33,820 nucleotides of DNA from an uncultured Traorella sp. (GCA_945938205.1 CAMEUL010000001.1:1-33820); one strand, 5' to 3'; positions 1 through 8,616 are shown, counted from the stretch's first letter. The notes: generated by a model not told the origin, from the sequence alone. Translations and numbers: made by a program.

Positions 1-2
1 TT

Positions 3-185
3 TTTGATCTGAAAGAGAAATTCAAGGTAACCATTATTCTGATTGAACATGACATGTCCTTAGTCATGAGTATTTGTGAGCGTATTTATGTTTTAGATTA
101 TGGGAAATGCATCGCGAATGGGACACCAGATGAAATCAAGAAGAATCCTCGTGTGATCGAGGCTTATCTTGGGGAGGAAATCTGA
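3..185 (+). CDS. livG: LivG-type branched-chain amino acid ABC transporter ATPase, C-terminal fragment
   Basis: Only the last 60 codons are inside the window; the start lies upstream of position 1. The visible part reads through IILIEHDMSLVMSICERIYV, the strand and H-loop region of an ABC ATPase (switch histidine in EHDM), then VLDYGKCIANGTPDEI and a VIEAYLGEEI tail. This tail is typical of LivG, the ATPase that pairs with LivF in high-affinity leucine/isoleucine/valine importers. The stop TGA (183-185) overlaps the ATG at 185 of the next gene, and the GGGGAGG ribosome-binding site of that gene lies inside this coding end, so the two were built to be translationally coupled. Substrate is inferred from family and neighbour only. 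Confidence 0.85.
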   Translation, partial: FDLKEKFKVTIILIEHDMSLVMSICERIYVLDYGKCIANGTPDEIKKNPRVIEAYLGEEI

Positions 186-206
186 TGCTGGAAATAAAGA
201 ATCTGA

Positions 207-884
207 ATGTATGGCGTGATTCAGGCATTGAAAGGGGTCGATCTGGAAGTAAAAGACGGTGAAATCGTATCTCTGATCGGTGCCAATGGTGCAGGAAAAA
301 CAACCCTGCTTCATGCTATCAGCGGGATCCTGAAAATCAGTGACGGAAGTATTATTTTAGATGGCAAAGAACTCACCAAAACAAGTGCTAAGCAAATTGT
401 GAAATCAGGTATCACGCAGGTTCCGGAAGGAAGAAGAATTTTCTCAGGAATGAGCGTCTATGAGAATCTTTTAATGGGTGCTTATTTAAGAAAAGATAAA
501 AATCAGATCAAACAGGATCTGGAAGATATTTATCAGCGTTTTCCTATCTTAAAAGAAAGAAAGAATCAGGATGCTTCCACTCTTTCAGGTGGTGAACAGC
601 AGATGCTTGCCATGGGCAGAGCATTGATGGCAAAACCAAAAATATTGCTTTTGGATGAACCAAGCATGGGGCTGGCACCAATTCTTGTGAAAGAAATCTT
701 TAAAATCATTCAGGATATCAATGCATCCGGAACGACTATTCTTTTAGTAGAACAAAATGCGCGTATGGCGCTTTCGATCGCCCACCGTGCCTATGTTCTG
801 GAAAATGGAAAAATCGTACTGAGCGGAACAGGTAAAGAACTCAGTGAAAGTGAAGATATACAGAAAGCGTATCTTGGAGGTTAA
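207..884 (+). CDS. livF: LivF-type branched-chain amino acid ABC transporter ATPase, start region frameshifted
   Basis: Second ATPase of a branched-chain amino acid ABC importer, acting on the cytoplasmic face. Seen: Walker A GANGAGKTT, ABC signature LSGGEQQ, Walker B ILLLDEPS followed by MGLAP, and the switch region LLVEQNARMAL, a LivF hallmark. The natural start appears to be ATG 185, 7 nt after GGGGAGG and overlapping the livG stop. It encodes MLEIKNLNV and then drops out of frame, ending at TGA 260-262. The conserved frame resumes at 207 as MYGVIQALKG. Family members read NLNV(Y/S)YG here, so 2 or 5 bases are missing around 209-213. The frame from 207 lacks the first beta strand of the ATPase fold and has no good ribosome-binding site. 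It is either inactivated or a base-calling error. Confidence 0.85.
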   Translation: MYGVIQALKGVDLEVKDGEIVSLIGANGAGKTTLLHAISGILKISDGSIILDGKELTKTSAKQIVKSGITQVPEGRRIFSGMSVYENLLMGAYLRKDKNQIKQDLEDIYQRFPILKERKNQDASTLSGGEQQMLAMGRALMAKPKILLLDEPSMGLAPILVKEIFKIIQDINASGTTILLVEQNARMALSIAHRAYVLENGKIVLSGTGKELSESEDIQKAYLGG

Positions 885-887
885 GGT

Positions 888-1532
888 ATGTACGTAAAAA
901 ACGAAATGACAAAAAATCCGATTACTATTGAAGCCAGTGATACTATATCAAAAGCTGCAGATCTTATGAGTGAAAACAATTTGCACCGTTTACCAGTCAT
1001 GAAACAGGGAAAACTGGTTGGGTTGGTAACCAAAGGACTGATTACTTCTAAAGGTGTCGGAGGAGCCACAAGCTTAAGTGTTTTTGAACTTAATTATTTG
1101 TTGAACAGAACCAGTGTAGATACGGTGATGATCAAATTGAAGGATCTGGTGTCTATTTCATCGGACAAGCTTCTTGAAGAAGCAGCGAGTGTTATGTTGG
1201 CTCATGACATTGGTTGTCTGCCGGTTGTTGATAACGGAGAACTGGTGGGCATTCTGACCCAGAACGATCTATTCCGCGCCTTTTTAGGCATTCTTGGATA
1301 TAATCGTAAAGGATCTCGAATTGATGTAAGAGTACCTGATACTCTGGGCATTCTTGGAGAAGTGAGCAAGGTTTTTGTGAAAAACAATGCCAATATCAAG
1401 AATTTTACGGTATATAGAGAAAATAATGACCAGACAGCAGATCTGATCCTTCAGACGGATCTTACGGATACGGATGAACTTGAAAAAGATCTCAATGCTA
1501 GTTTTCATGTCAACAGCATTCTAAAAAGATAG
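888..1532 (+). CDS. CBS-pair and ACT domain protein (AcuB-like)
   Basis: A 214-residue soluble protein. Residues about 7-60 and 78-132 are two CBS motifs (MTKNPITIEASDTISKAADL... and VMIKLKDLVSISSDKLLEEA...), which together form an adenosine-ligand-binding Bateman module. Residues about 146-214 are an ACT domain (RIDVRVPDTLGILGEVSKVF), a fold that often binds amino acids. The same CBS-CBS-ACT order occurs in AcuB-type proteins. It starts 3 nt after livF, and the ribosome-binding site GGAGG lies in the end of livF, so it is probably the last gene of the liv operon. Here it may act as a nucleotide- or amino-acid-responsive partner of the importer. That role is inferred; there are no acetoin-utilisation genes nearby. 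Confidence 0.85.
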   Translation: MYVKNEMTKNPITIEASDTISKAADLMSENNLHRLPVMKQGKLVGLVTKGLITSKGVGGATSLSVFELNYLLNRTSVDTVMIKLKDLVSISSDKLLEEAASVMLAHDIGCLPVVDNGELVGILTQNDLFRAFLGILGYNRKGSRIDVRVPDTLGILGEVSKVFVKNNANIKNFTVYRENNDQTADLILQTDLTDTDELEKDLNASFHVNSILKR

Positions 1533-1549
1533 GTAACTATCTTTTTTTC
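1523..1549 (+). terminator. Rho-independent terminator of the liv/CBS operon
   Basis: A 10-bp stem (AAAAAGATAG, 1523-1532, with CTATCTTTTT, 1537-1546) and a GTAA loop, followed by a T tract. The left arm includes the stop codon of the CBS-ACT gene. Confidence 0.8.
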
Positions 1550-1599
1550 TACACTTTTTTTGTTTCCTTCAGTATATGATTTGCATAAAGGAAAAATGT

Positions 1600-1782
1600 A
1601 TGAGAAAACGAATAGGACTGGTTCTGTGCATCAGTGGTATTCTTCTATTGATTCAACCGGATATTCAGGAAGAACAGTTGATTCTGGTCTTGAATTATGT
1701 GCTGGTTCATTATTGGCCACTAGGCCTGATTATGCTGGGGATCAACATGATGAGCAAAAAGCAAAAACCACGAAGAAAATAG
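1600..1782 (+). CDS. Small two-segment membrane protein of unknown function
   Basis: A 60-residue ORF starting MRKRIGLVLCISGILLLIQP, with a first hydrophobic segment at about residues 5-20, a short acidic loop (DIQEEQ), a second hydrophobic stretch (about 25-50) and a basic tail (SKKQKPRRK). ATG 1600 is preferred over an upstream in-frame ATG at 1576 because AAAGGA lies 5-10 nt before it and the protein then begins with the basic residues usual before a membrane helix. It sits alone between a terminator and the enolase promoter. I do not recognise a family. It could be spurious, but the hydrophobic pattern with positive-inside ends supports a real gene. Confidence 0.5.
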   Translation: MRKRIGLVLCISGILLLIQPDIQEEQLILVLNYVLVHYWPLGLIMLGINMMSKKQKPRRK

Positions 1783-1811
1783 AAGAATATCTTTCTTTTA
1801 ATAGTGGGTTG

Positions 1812-1820
1812 TGCTATACT
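1812..1820 (+). promoter_or_regulatory. Extended -10 promoter of enolase
   Basis: TGCTATACT is an extended -10 element (TGn plus TATACT at 1815-1820). The -35 position holds only a weak TTTCTT (1792-1797), as expected when a TGn extension is present. The ribosome-binding site AAGGAGG follows at 1839-1845. Confidence 0.55.
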
Positions 1821-1856
1821 TGTTGTGTAAAAATTAACAAGGAGGATTAAATTACT

Positions 1857-3155
1857 ATGCCTATTATTATTGATGTTTACGCACGCGAAGTGATCGATTC
1901 ACGTGGAAATCCAACTGTTGAAGTTGAAGTTACTACAGATTCTGGTGCATTTGGACGTGCTATGGTTCCATCAGGAGCTTCTACAGGAGAAAGAGAAGCT
2001 TTGGAATTACGTGACGGTGACAAGAGCCGTTTCATGGGAAAAGGTGTTTTAAAAGCTGTTTCCAATGTTAATGATGTACTTGCTGAAGAAATCATCGGTA
2101 TGGATGTTACAGATCAGGTAGCTATTGACAACAGACTGATCGAATTAGACGGTACAAAAGACAAATCTAAATACGGAGCTAACGCATTATTAGGTATTTC
2201 AATGGCTTGTGCTCATGCAGCTGCTGATTACTATGGAATGCCTTTATACAGATACTTGGGTGGATTCAATGGTAAAACATTGCCAGTTCCAATGATGAAT
2301 GTATTGAACGGTGGTAGTCATGCTGACTCTACAGTTGACTTCCAGGAATACATGATCATGCCAGTTGGTGCTAAGTCCATCAACGAAGCATTGAGAATGG
2401 GTGCTGAAACTTTCCACAACCTGCGTAAAGTATTGAAAGCTAAAGGATACAATACAAACGTTGGAGACGAAGGTGGATTTGCTCCTAGCTGCCGTGAAGG
2501 TAACGAAGAACCACTTGAATTGATCGTTGAAGCTATCAAGGCTGCAGGTTATGTACCTGGTGAAGATATCTGCATCGCAATGGACGTTGCTGCAAGTGAA
2601 TTCTACAACACTGAAACAAAAGTTTATGAACTTTCTAAATCTGGACAGGGAACTAAGACAACTGATGAAATGATCGATATGTTCGCTGAATGGGTTGAAA
2701 AATATCCAATCGTTTCTATCGAAGACGGTCTTGGAGAAAGAGACTGGGATGGATGGAAGAAACTGACTGACAGAATCGGAGACAAGATTCAGTTGGTTGG
2801 AGACGACCTCTTTGTTACAAACCCTGCAATCCTTAAAGAAGGTATCGAAAAACACATCGCTAATGCTATCCTGATCAAAGTTAACCAGATCGGTACATTA
2901 ACTGAAACATTTGATGCTATGCAGATGGCTAAAGAAGCTGGTTATACAGCAGTTGTATCTCACCGTTCAGGAGAAACTGAAGATACTACAATCGCACACA
3001 TCGCTGTTGCATTCAACGCTGGACAGATCAAGACAGGTTCTATGTCAAGAACTGACCGTATCGCTAAATACAACGAATTGATCAGAATCGCTGATGAATT
3101 AGGTGACAGTGCTAAGTTCTTAGGAAAAGCTGCTTTCTACAACGTAAATAAATAA
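1857..3155 (+). CDS. eno: Enolase (phosphopyruvate hydratase)
   Basis: A 432-residue cytosolic glycolytic enzyme converting 2-phosphoglycerate to phosphoenolpyruvate with Mg2+; full length for the family. Seen: the N-terminal AREVIDSRGNPTVEVEV, the metal-ligand strands AMDVAASEFY, SIEDGLGERDWDGW and LVGDDLFVTN, the catalytic lysine strand NAILIKVNQIGTLTET, and the signature SHRSGETEDTTIAHIAVA. The start is fixed by AAGGAGG, 11 nt before the ATG. It has its own promoter and terminator, so it is monocistronic, unlike the gapA-pgk-tpi-pgm-eno operons of many Firmicutes. Its smoother use of preferred codons fits a highly expressed gene. Confidence 0.99.
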   Translation: MPIIIDVYAREVIDSRGNPTVEVEVTTDSGAFGRAMVPSGASTGEREALELRDGDKSRFMGKGVLKAVSNVNDVLAEEIIGMDVTDQVAIDNRLIELDGTKDKSKYGANALLGISMACAHAAADYYGMPLYRYLGGFNGKTLPVPMMNVLNGGSHADSTVDFQEYMIMPVGAKSINEALRMGAETFHNLRKVLKAKGYNTNVGDEGGFAPSCREGNEEPLELIVEAIKAAGYVPGEDICIAMDVAASEFYNTETKVYELSKSGQGTKTTDEMIDMFAEWVEKYPIVSIEDGLGERDWDGWKKLTDRIGDKIQLVGDDLFVTNPAILKEGIEKHIANAILIKVNQIGTLTETFDAMQMAKEAGYTAVVSHRSGETEDTTIAHIAVAFNAGQIKTGSMSRTDRIAKYNELIRIADELGDSAKFLGKAAFYNVNK

Positions 3156-3165
3156 GTATTTAAGA

Positions 3166-3197
3166 ACGATACAGCGTAAGCTGTATCGTCTTTTTTT
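3166..3197 (+). terminator. Rho-independent terminator of eno
   Basis: A perfect 10-bp stem (ACGATACAGC, 3166-3175; GCTGTATCGT, 3180-3189) with a GTAA loop, followed by CTTTTTTT. Confidence 0.9.
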
Positions 3198-3212
3198 GTG
3201 TATGAAAGAACA

Positions 3213-3241
3213 TTGTATTCATACTAAGATAGGACTATAAT
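3213..3241 (+). promoter_or_regulatory. Sigma-70-type promoter of the flavodiiron gene
   Basis: TTGTAT (3213-3218), a 17-bp spacer and a consensus TATAAT (3236-3241), lying between the eno terminator and the GGAAG ribosome-binding site of the next gene. Confidence 0.65.
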
Positions 3242-3264
3242 GTTTTCCATAAGGAAGTGAATTT

Positions 3265-5055
3265 ATGAAAATCACAAATGATATTGTTTATGTAGGTGTG
3301 AACGATCATGCGATCGATTTATTTGAAGGCCAGTATAAAGTTCCTAATGGAATGTCCTATAATTCCTATGTGATCTTGGATGATAAAATTGCTGTCATGG
3401 ACACTGTGGATATCCATTTTACTCATGAATGGCTGGATAATCTGGCGAATGTACTTAATGGTAGAAAACCAGATTATCTGATTATCCAACATATGGAACC
3501 GGATCACTCTGCCAATTTGAAAAATTTTTTGGATATCTATCCGGATACAACGCTCGTCGGAAATGCGAAAACTTTTACGATGATTCATCAGTTCTTTGAT
3601 CTAAATGATTCCGTAAAATGTATGACAGTGAATAGCAATGACTCTTTAGTTTTAGGTGAGCATGTGTTGACTTTTGTATTTGCGCCTATGGTACATTGGC
3701 CGGAAGTTATGGTGACTTACGATGCGTTGGATAAGGTGCTATTCTCTGCGGATGGTTTTGGAAAGTTTGGTGCCAACGATGTGAAAGAGGATTGGGAGGA
3801 TGAAGCCCGCCGATATTATTATGGCATTGTTGGGAAATATGGAGCACAGACACAGAACTTGCTGAAGAAAGCGAAAGATCTGGATATTGCCATCATAGCA
3901 CCACTGCATGGACCAGTACTTACAGAAAATCTTTCTCATTATTTGAACTTGTATGATACATGGTCGAAATATGACGTTGAAAGTGAAGGGGTGGTAGTTG
4001 CCTATACATCCGTTTACGGAAATACGAAAGAAGCTGCTGAATATCTCTCTGATAAACTAAAGGAAAAAGGATGTCCTCATGTATCTGTTCATGATCTTGC
4101 TAGAAGCGATATGTCAAAAGCAGTAGAAGATGCATTTCGATATCGAAAACTGGTATTGGCTACGACGACCTATAATGCCGATATTTTCCCTTTCATGAAA
4201 GAGTTTATTCATCATTTGACAGAAAGAAACTATCAGAATCGTACAGTCGCATTGATTGAAAATGGTTCTTGGGCACCGATAGCTGTCAAGGTCATGAAAG
4301 GAATGCTAGAAGGATGTAAAAATTTAAGTTTTGTATCCGATACGATTACCATTCGTTCCTCTTTAAAAGCTGAAAATAAAGAAGCAATAAACATACTTGC
4401 GGATGAATTATGCAAGGACTATATTGCACAATCTAATGATAAGGCTAATAAACATGATATGACTGCTTTATTCAAATTAGGATATGGATTGTATGTGGTA
4501 ACAAGTCATGATGGTAAGAAGGATAATGGTCTGGTAGTAAATACGGTAACACAGATCAGTGATCAGCCAAATCGTGTAGCTGTGAATATCAACAAGAAAA
4601 ACTATTCCCATCATGTCATCAAACAAAGTGGAAAAATGAATGTCAATTGTCTTTCAACAGATGCACCATTTGAACTTTTCCAGCGCTTTGGATTCCAAAG
4701 CGGAAGAACGGCTGACAAGTTTGAAGGAATCAATCCTTTGCGTTCTGATAACGGATTAACTTTCCTGCCTCGTTATATCAATGCTTTATTATCATTGGAA
4801 GTAGAACAGTATATCGATCTGGAAACACATGGCATGTTTATCTGCAAAGTGACAGAAGCACGTGTCCTTTCTGATAAAAAAAGCATGACATATGCGGATT
4901 ATCATGATCATGTGAAACCAAAACCACAGACAGAGGGAAAGAAAGGATTCGTCTGCAAGATATGCGGTTATATTTATGAAGGAGATACTCTTCCTGAAGA
5001 TTTCATATGTCCATTATGCAAACATGGCGTAATTGACTTCGAAGAGATCCAGTAA
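3265..5055 (+). CDS. Flavodiiron protein fused to flavin reductase and rubredoxin (FprA-Hrb fusion)
   Basis: A 596-residue cytosolic enzyme expected to reduce O2 to water, or NO to N2O. Domain order: metallo-beta-lactamase-like diiron domain (1-240) with ligands H76, E78, D80, H81 (HMEPDH), H144, D163 and H215; flavodoxin domain (about 243-390) with FMN phosphate loop YTSVYGNT; a flavin-reductase-like split-barrel domain (about 398-545); and a C-terminal rubredoxin (561-596) with four iron cysteines C564, C567, C582 and C585. The last two domains together match Hrb, the high-molecular-weight rubredoxin that delivers electrons to FprA in acetogens such as Moorella. Here donor and acceptor are one chain. 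The rubredoxin is short between its cysteine pairs. It has its own promoter and is monocistronic. O2 versus NO preference cannot be read from sequence. Confidence 0.93.
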   Translation: MKITNDIVYVGVNDHAIDLFEGQYKVPNGMSYNSYVILDDKIAVMDTVDIHFTHEWLDNLANVLNGRKPDYLIIQHMEPDHSANLKNFLDIYPDTTLVGNAKTFTMIHQFFDLNDSVKCMTVNSNDSLVLGEHVLTFVFAPMVHWPEVMVTYDALDKVLFSADGFGKFGANDVKEDWEDEARRYYYGIVGKYGAQTQNLLKKAKDLDIAIIAPLHGPVLTENLSHYLNLYDTWSKYDVESEGVVVAYTSVYGNTKEAAEYLSDKLKEKGCPHVSVHDLARSDMSKAVEDAFRYRKLVLATTTYNADIFPFMKEFIHHLTERNYQNRTVALIENGSWAPIAVKVMKGMLEGCKNLSFVSDTITIRSSLKAENKEAINILADELCKDYIAQSNDKANKHDMTALFKLGYGLYVVTSHDGKKDNGLVVNTVTQISDQPNRVAVNINKKNYSHHVIKQSGKMNVNCLSTDAPFELFQRFGFQSGRTADKFEGINPLRSDNGLTFLPRYINALLSLEVEQYIDLETHGMFICKVTEARVLSDKKSMTYADYHDHVKPKPQTEGKKGFVCKICGYIYEGDTLPEDFICPLCKHGVIDFEEIQ

Positions 5056-5064
5056 AAGTTTTAG

Positions 5065-5093
5065 TTGTAAGTGATGAGTGTTTGTGATAGAAT
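5065..5093 (+). promoter_or_regulatory. Promoter of secG-rnr cluster
   Basis: TTGTAA (5065-5070), a 17-bp spacer and TAGAAT (5088-5093) with a TGn extension directly before it. The spacing to the GGAGG of secG is suitable. Confidence 0.65.
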
Positions 5094-5122
5094 GATATAG
5101 CCAAAGAAAGGAGGATTAAAAA

Positions 5123-5344
5123 ATGCTGAAAATTGTATTGATGATTGTTTCGGTCGCATTGATAATTCTCTCTTTAATGCAAAGTGGGAAGAATGATGGA
5201 TTGTCGGGAGCTTTCACAGGTTCTGAAGGATTAAATCTCTTTGCGAATGTTAAAGAAAGAGGACCTGAAAAAGTGATATCAAATCTGACAATGCTGGTAG
5301 GAGTTGCATTCTTCGTCATTGTAATTATTATGAGTATCAAATAA
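5123..5344 (+). CDS. secG: Protein-export membrane protein SecG
   Basis: A 73-residue auxiliary subunit of the SecYEG translocon. It has two membrane helices (about 2-18 and 53-71) joined by a conserved cytoplasmic loop with QSGKNDGLSGAFTGS, the SecG signature. AAAGGAGG lies 9 nt before the ATG. It heads a cluster with rnr, smpB and ssrA, a conserved Firmicute arrangement that joins protein export with mRNA decay and ribosome rescue. Confidence 0.95.
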   Translation: MLKIVLMIVSVALIILSLMQSGKNDGLSGAFTGSEGLNLFANVKERGPEKVISNLTMLVGVAFFVIVIIMSIK

Positions 5345-5366
5345 AGACCGAACAGGTCTTTTTATT
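5343..5366 (+). terminator. Weak terminator or attenuator between secG and rnr
   Basis: A 7-bp stem (AAAGACC, 5343-5349; GGTCTTT, 5355-5361) with a five-base loop, followed by TTATTT. There is no separate promoter before rnr, so partial read-through is likely. Confidence 0.55.
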
Positions 5367-5389
5367 TAATATTGAAAGGAGGTGGCAGG

Positions 5390-7471
5390 ATGGATTACGA
5401 AAAAATGCTGAAGGATATCATGATGTCACATAAATATCATGGTATGACATTAGATGAGTTTAAGGTAATGTTTGATGTAAAAAGTGCACAGGAATTTACA
5501 GCTTTTATGAAGGCTGTTAATACAGGCTTGGAGGATCTAGCTTTCATTGAAGTAAAAGGAAAACTTTATCTTTCAGAAAAACTGGGATATTTTAAAGGAA
5601 AAGTACGCCTGAATCCAAAAGGATTTGGTTTTGTGGAAAATGAAGATATACAATGTTATACTTCCAATACGAAACATGTTTTAGAAGGGGACGAGGTTTT
5701 GGCTCGTTTCATTCATGAAAAACAGGAAGATCCTGAATGTGAGATCATCAAGGTTTTGCATCACAATCTGACACATCTGGTGGGAAGTGTCAAAATGAAA
5801 AAGGAAAAACGCCCCTTATTCATGCCAGACAGTGCTCTGATTTCTCAAAAGGTCAGAATTCTCAACTGGAATGAATTTAAACTGGTACATGATTCAAAAA
5901 TATTAGTCAGAATTACCAAATATGAGCCTTTAGAAGGACTTATTGAAAAAGTTATCGGATATAAATATGATCCGGGAGTAGATATCACTTCTCTTCTTTT
6001 GGAACATGATGTAACTCTTGAATTCAGTCAGGATGTGGAAAAGGAAATTTCAAGGATTCCAGATCATCTGATAAAAAAAGATAAAGTAGGAAGAGAAGAT
6101 CTCACAGATCAGCTGATCATTACCATTGATGGGGATGATTCTCGTGACTTTGATGATGCCATCAGCATTGAAAAACTGGAGGATGGTTATCGTTTGGGGG
6201 TACATATCGCAGATGTTTCGCATTATGTAAAAGAAAACAGTGCGCTTGATAAAGAAGCCTATGAACGTGGCACTTCTATCTATGTATGCGACAGGGTCGT
6301 TCCGATGCTGCCTCAATACTTAAGCAATGGTATTTGTTCGCTCAATCCGGATGTGGAACGATGTACAATCAGTTGTGTGATGGATATTACACAAAAAGGA
6401 GAAGTGACAAATTATCGTATTTTCCCATCCTATATCCGCTCCAAAGAAAGAATGACGTATAAAAATGTCAATGGCATCATACATAAAGATGAAGCATTGT
6501 GTCGTAAGTATGATCATCTGTTGGAAATGGTGGAAAACATGCTTCGTTTAAGTCATGTGATCCGAAAAAGAAGAGAATCACTCGGATGTCTTGATTTTGA
6601 TACAAAAGAAGGTAAAATAGTATTAGACAACAAAGGAAAAGCCAAAGATGTGGTTGTGCGAGAACGCGGTGAAAGTGAACGAATCATTGAAGATTTCATG
6701 ATTCAAGCCAATGAAGTCGTGGCTTCCCATCTGAAATGGATGGATGTGCCGGGCATGTATCGTGTACACGAACAGCCGGATCCTAAGAAAATGCGTGAAT
6801 TTGTTCAGATTGCTCAGTTAAGCGGATTGAAGTTCAAAGGAAATGTATTGAACGTACATCCTTTGCAATGTCAGAAACTGCTCAATGAAGCGAAAAAGAA
6901 ACCGGATTATTCTGTTCTGTCGACTTCCTTATTACGTTGTATGTCTAAAGCACGTTACGATGCGAAATGTTTGGGACACTTTGGACTTGCCTTGAATGAT
7001 TACACCCATTTCACTTCACCAATTCGTCGATATCCGGATCTTGTTGTTCACCGAATGCTAAGAAAATACTGCTTTGGTGACATGCCGGATAGTAAACAGG
7101 TCAATAAGGATGAAAAATGGGTAGGGAAAGCCGCAATTCATGCCAGTGATGCGGAACGCAAGGCAGTCGAATGTGAACGTGATGTCGATGACATGAAGAA
7201 AGCAGAATACATGGAAAAGCATGTAGGAGAAGTTTATCAGGGAATGATTTCAGGTGTCACTCGTTTTGGTTTCTTTGTGGAGTTGGAAAATACAGTAGAG
7301 GGACTTGTTCATATCTCTACGCTGAATGATGACCATTATGTTTATCAGGAAGCCACCCGTTCTTTAATGGGGATGCATCGGCAGAAGAAATATTCTATGG
7401 GTCAGAAAGTCACTGTTAGATGTGTGAGTGCTTCAAGATTCAAGAAACAAGTAGATTTTATTTTGAAATAG
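5390..7471 (+). CDS. rnr: Ribonuclease R (3'-5' exoribonuclease)
   Basis: A 693-residue processive hydrolytic exoribonuclease that degrades structured RNA and works with tmRNA/SmpB on non-stop mRNA. Seen in order: an N-terminal winged-helix part (DYEKMLKDIMMSHKYHGMTL...), cold-shock-like domains (VRLNPKGFGFVENED...), the RNB catalytic core with TIDGDDSRDFDDAISIE, the metal-binding aspartates of the family, then VHIADVSHYV and the downstream YTHFTSPIRRYPDLVVHR motif, and a C-terminal S1 domain (GEVYQGMISGVTRFGFFVEL). ATG 5390 is chosen because AGGAGGTG lies just before it; an in-frame TTG at 5372 would lie ahead of that site. It forms an operon with secG upstream and the lipoprotein gene 8 nt downstream. 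Confidence 0.97.
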   Translation: MDYEKMLKDIMMSHKYHGMTLDEFKVMFDVKSAQEFTAFMKAVNTGLEDLAFIEVKGKLYLSEKLGYFKGKVRLNPKGFGFVENEDIQCYTSNTKHVLEGDEVLARFIHEKQEDPECEIIKVLHHNLTHLVGSVKMKKEKRPLFMPDSALISQKVRILNWNEFKLVHDSKILVRITKYEPLEGLIEKVIGYKYDPGVDITSLLLEHDVTLEFSQDVEKEISRIPDHLIKKDKVGREDLTDQLIITIDGDDSRDFDDAISIEKLEDGYRLGVHIADVSHYVKENSALDKEAYERGTSIYVCDRVVPMLPQYLSNGICSLNPDVERCTISCVMDITQKGEVTNYRIFPSYIRSKERMTYKNVNGIIHKDEALCRKYDHLLEMVENMLRLSHVIRKRRESLGCLDFDTKEGKIVLDNKGKAKDVVVRERGESERIIEDFMIQANEVVASHLKWMDVPGMYRVHEQPDPKKMREFVQIAQLSGLKFKGNVLNVHPLQCQKLLNEAKKKPDYSVLSTSLLRCMSKARYDAKCLGHFGLALNDYTHFTSPIRRYPDLVVHRMLRKYCFGDMPDSKQVNKDEKWVGKAAIHASDAERKAVECERDVDDMKKAEYMEKHVGEVYQGMISGVTRFGFFVELENTVEGLVHISTLNDDHYVYQEATRSLMGMHRQKKYSMGQKVTVRCVSASRFKKQVDFILK

Positions 7472-7479
7472 GAGTCATT

Positions 7480-8601
7480 ATGAAAAAAATAAGTATGATG
7501 ATGGCAGCGCTGCTTTTGGTGGGCTGCACCGTAAAATCACCAGAAGAACCTCAAGAGGTTCCTCAACCCAATATCTTTATTCCAGATAAAGTAGTATCTT
7601 TTATGGCGGTTGGAGATAATCTGATTCATGGGGCTGTCTATTATGATGCTTATGTGCGTCATAATGGTGTATATGATTTCAATGATATGTATGAGAATGT
7701 GAAAGACTTTATCCAGTCCAAGGATGTCGCTTACATTAACCAGGAGACGATCTTGGGTGGAGTTGAGATGGGATTGTCTCATTATCCTCAATTCAATTCT
7801 CCTCATGAAGTCGGAATGGCAGTTGCAGAGGCGGGATTTGACTGGGTGGCGAGTTCTTCCAATCATTCCATGGATCAGTATGAAGCGGGTATCCTTTCAG
7901 ATCTTAATTTCTGGGATCAATATCCAGATGTGGTGACTACCGGACTAAGCCGAAGCTTTGAAGAGATGAATACACCTAAATATATTGAACGGAATGGTGT
8001 GAAAATCGGAGTGCTGGGTTATACGTATGGAACCAATGGTATTCCAATTCCTGAAGGAAAAGAATATCTTGTAAATCTGTACTCCAAGGAAAGAATTCAA
8101 AAAGATGTGGAAGCCTTAAAGGGTACCTGTGATGTTATCGCTGTCAGCATGCATTGGGGAGATGAATACGCCACAACACCCAATGAAGAACAGCAGGATT
8201 ATGCACAGTTTTTGGCAGATCTAGGCGTTAGTGTCATTATTGGAGAGCATCCTCATGTGATTCAGCCAATGGATATGCTGGAAGGAAAAGACGGCAATCA
8301 GACACTGGTGATTTATTCACTGGGTAACTTCCTTTCTGCACAAGACGAACCTTTGCGTATGCTGGGAGGATGTGCATCCTTTGATGTAAGAGTCAAAGGA
8401 GATGGCACCGTTACGGTCGAGAATGTTCAATGGTATCCGACAGTGAATCATTTCGACAAGCATGTGATGAATTTTAAGATATATCTTTTAAAGGATTATA
8501 CGAATGAACTTGCTGCAAAACACGGTCTGAGTGTATCCCGTGAATATTTTATTCAGGAAACGAATGATATCATGGGAGATCAATTCGAAATCGTATACTA
8601 A
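7480..8601 (+). CDS. CapA-family lipoprotein, metallophosphatase-like
   Basis: A 373-residue protein exported as a lipoprotein: signal peptide MKKISMMMAALLLVGC with lipobox LVGC, the cysteine at residue 16. The mature part has the PGA_cap/CapA calcineurin-like fold: FMAVGDNLIH near residue 44, INQETILGG, SSSNHSMDQY, SMHWGDEY, IGEHPHVIQPM and VIYSLGNFLS, which carry the metal-site Asp, Asn, His and Glu residues of the family. CapA proteins are linked to poly-gamma-glutamate capsule assembly, but no capBC genes are here, so the substrate is unknown. ATG 7480 follows GGAG by 5 nt, just after the rnr stop; a longer ORF from 7420 would overlap rnr and place residues before the signal peptide. Confidence 0.88.
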   Translation: MKKISMMMAALLLVGCTVKSPEEPQEVPQPNIFIPDKVVSFMAVGDNLIHGAVYYDAYVRHNGVYDFNDMYENVKDFIQSKDVAYINQETILGGVEMGLSHYPQFNSPHEVGMAVAEAGFDWVASSSNHSMDQYEAGILSDLNFWDQYPDVVTTGLSRSFEEMNTPKYIERNGVKIGVLGYTYGTNGIPIPEGKEYLVNLYSKERIQKDVEALKGTCDVIAVSMHWGDEYATTPNEEQQDYAQFLADLGVSVIIGEHPHVIQPMDMLEGKDGNQTLVIYSLGNFLSAQDEPLRMLGGCASFDVRVKGDGTVTVENVQWYPTVNHFDKHVMNFKIYLLKDYTNELAAKHGLSVSREYFIQETNDIMGDQFEIVY

Positions 8602-8616
8602 TGGGAAGGAGGAAAC

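Noticed and set aside
1560..1850. A 96-codon frame overlapping the small membrane protein
   Set aside because: It has no ribosome-binding site, its end runs through the eno promoter, and its translation has no hydrophobic or domain pattern.
2244..2855. A 203-codon open frame on the minus strand within eno
   Set aside because: It lies wholly inside enolase, and its cysteine/serine/phenylalanine-rich translation is typical of an antisense shadow of a codon-biased gene.
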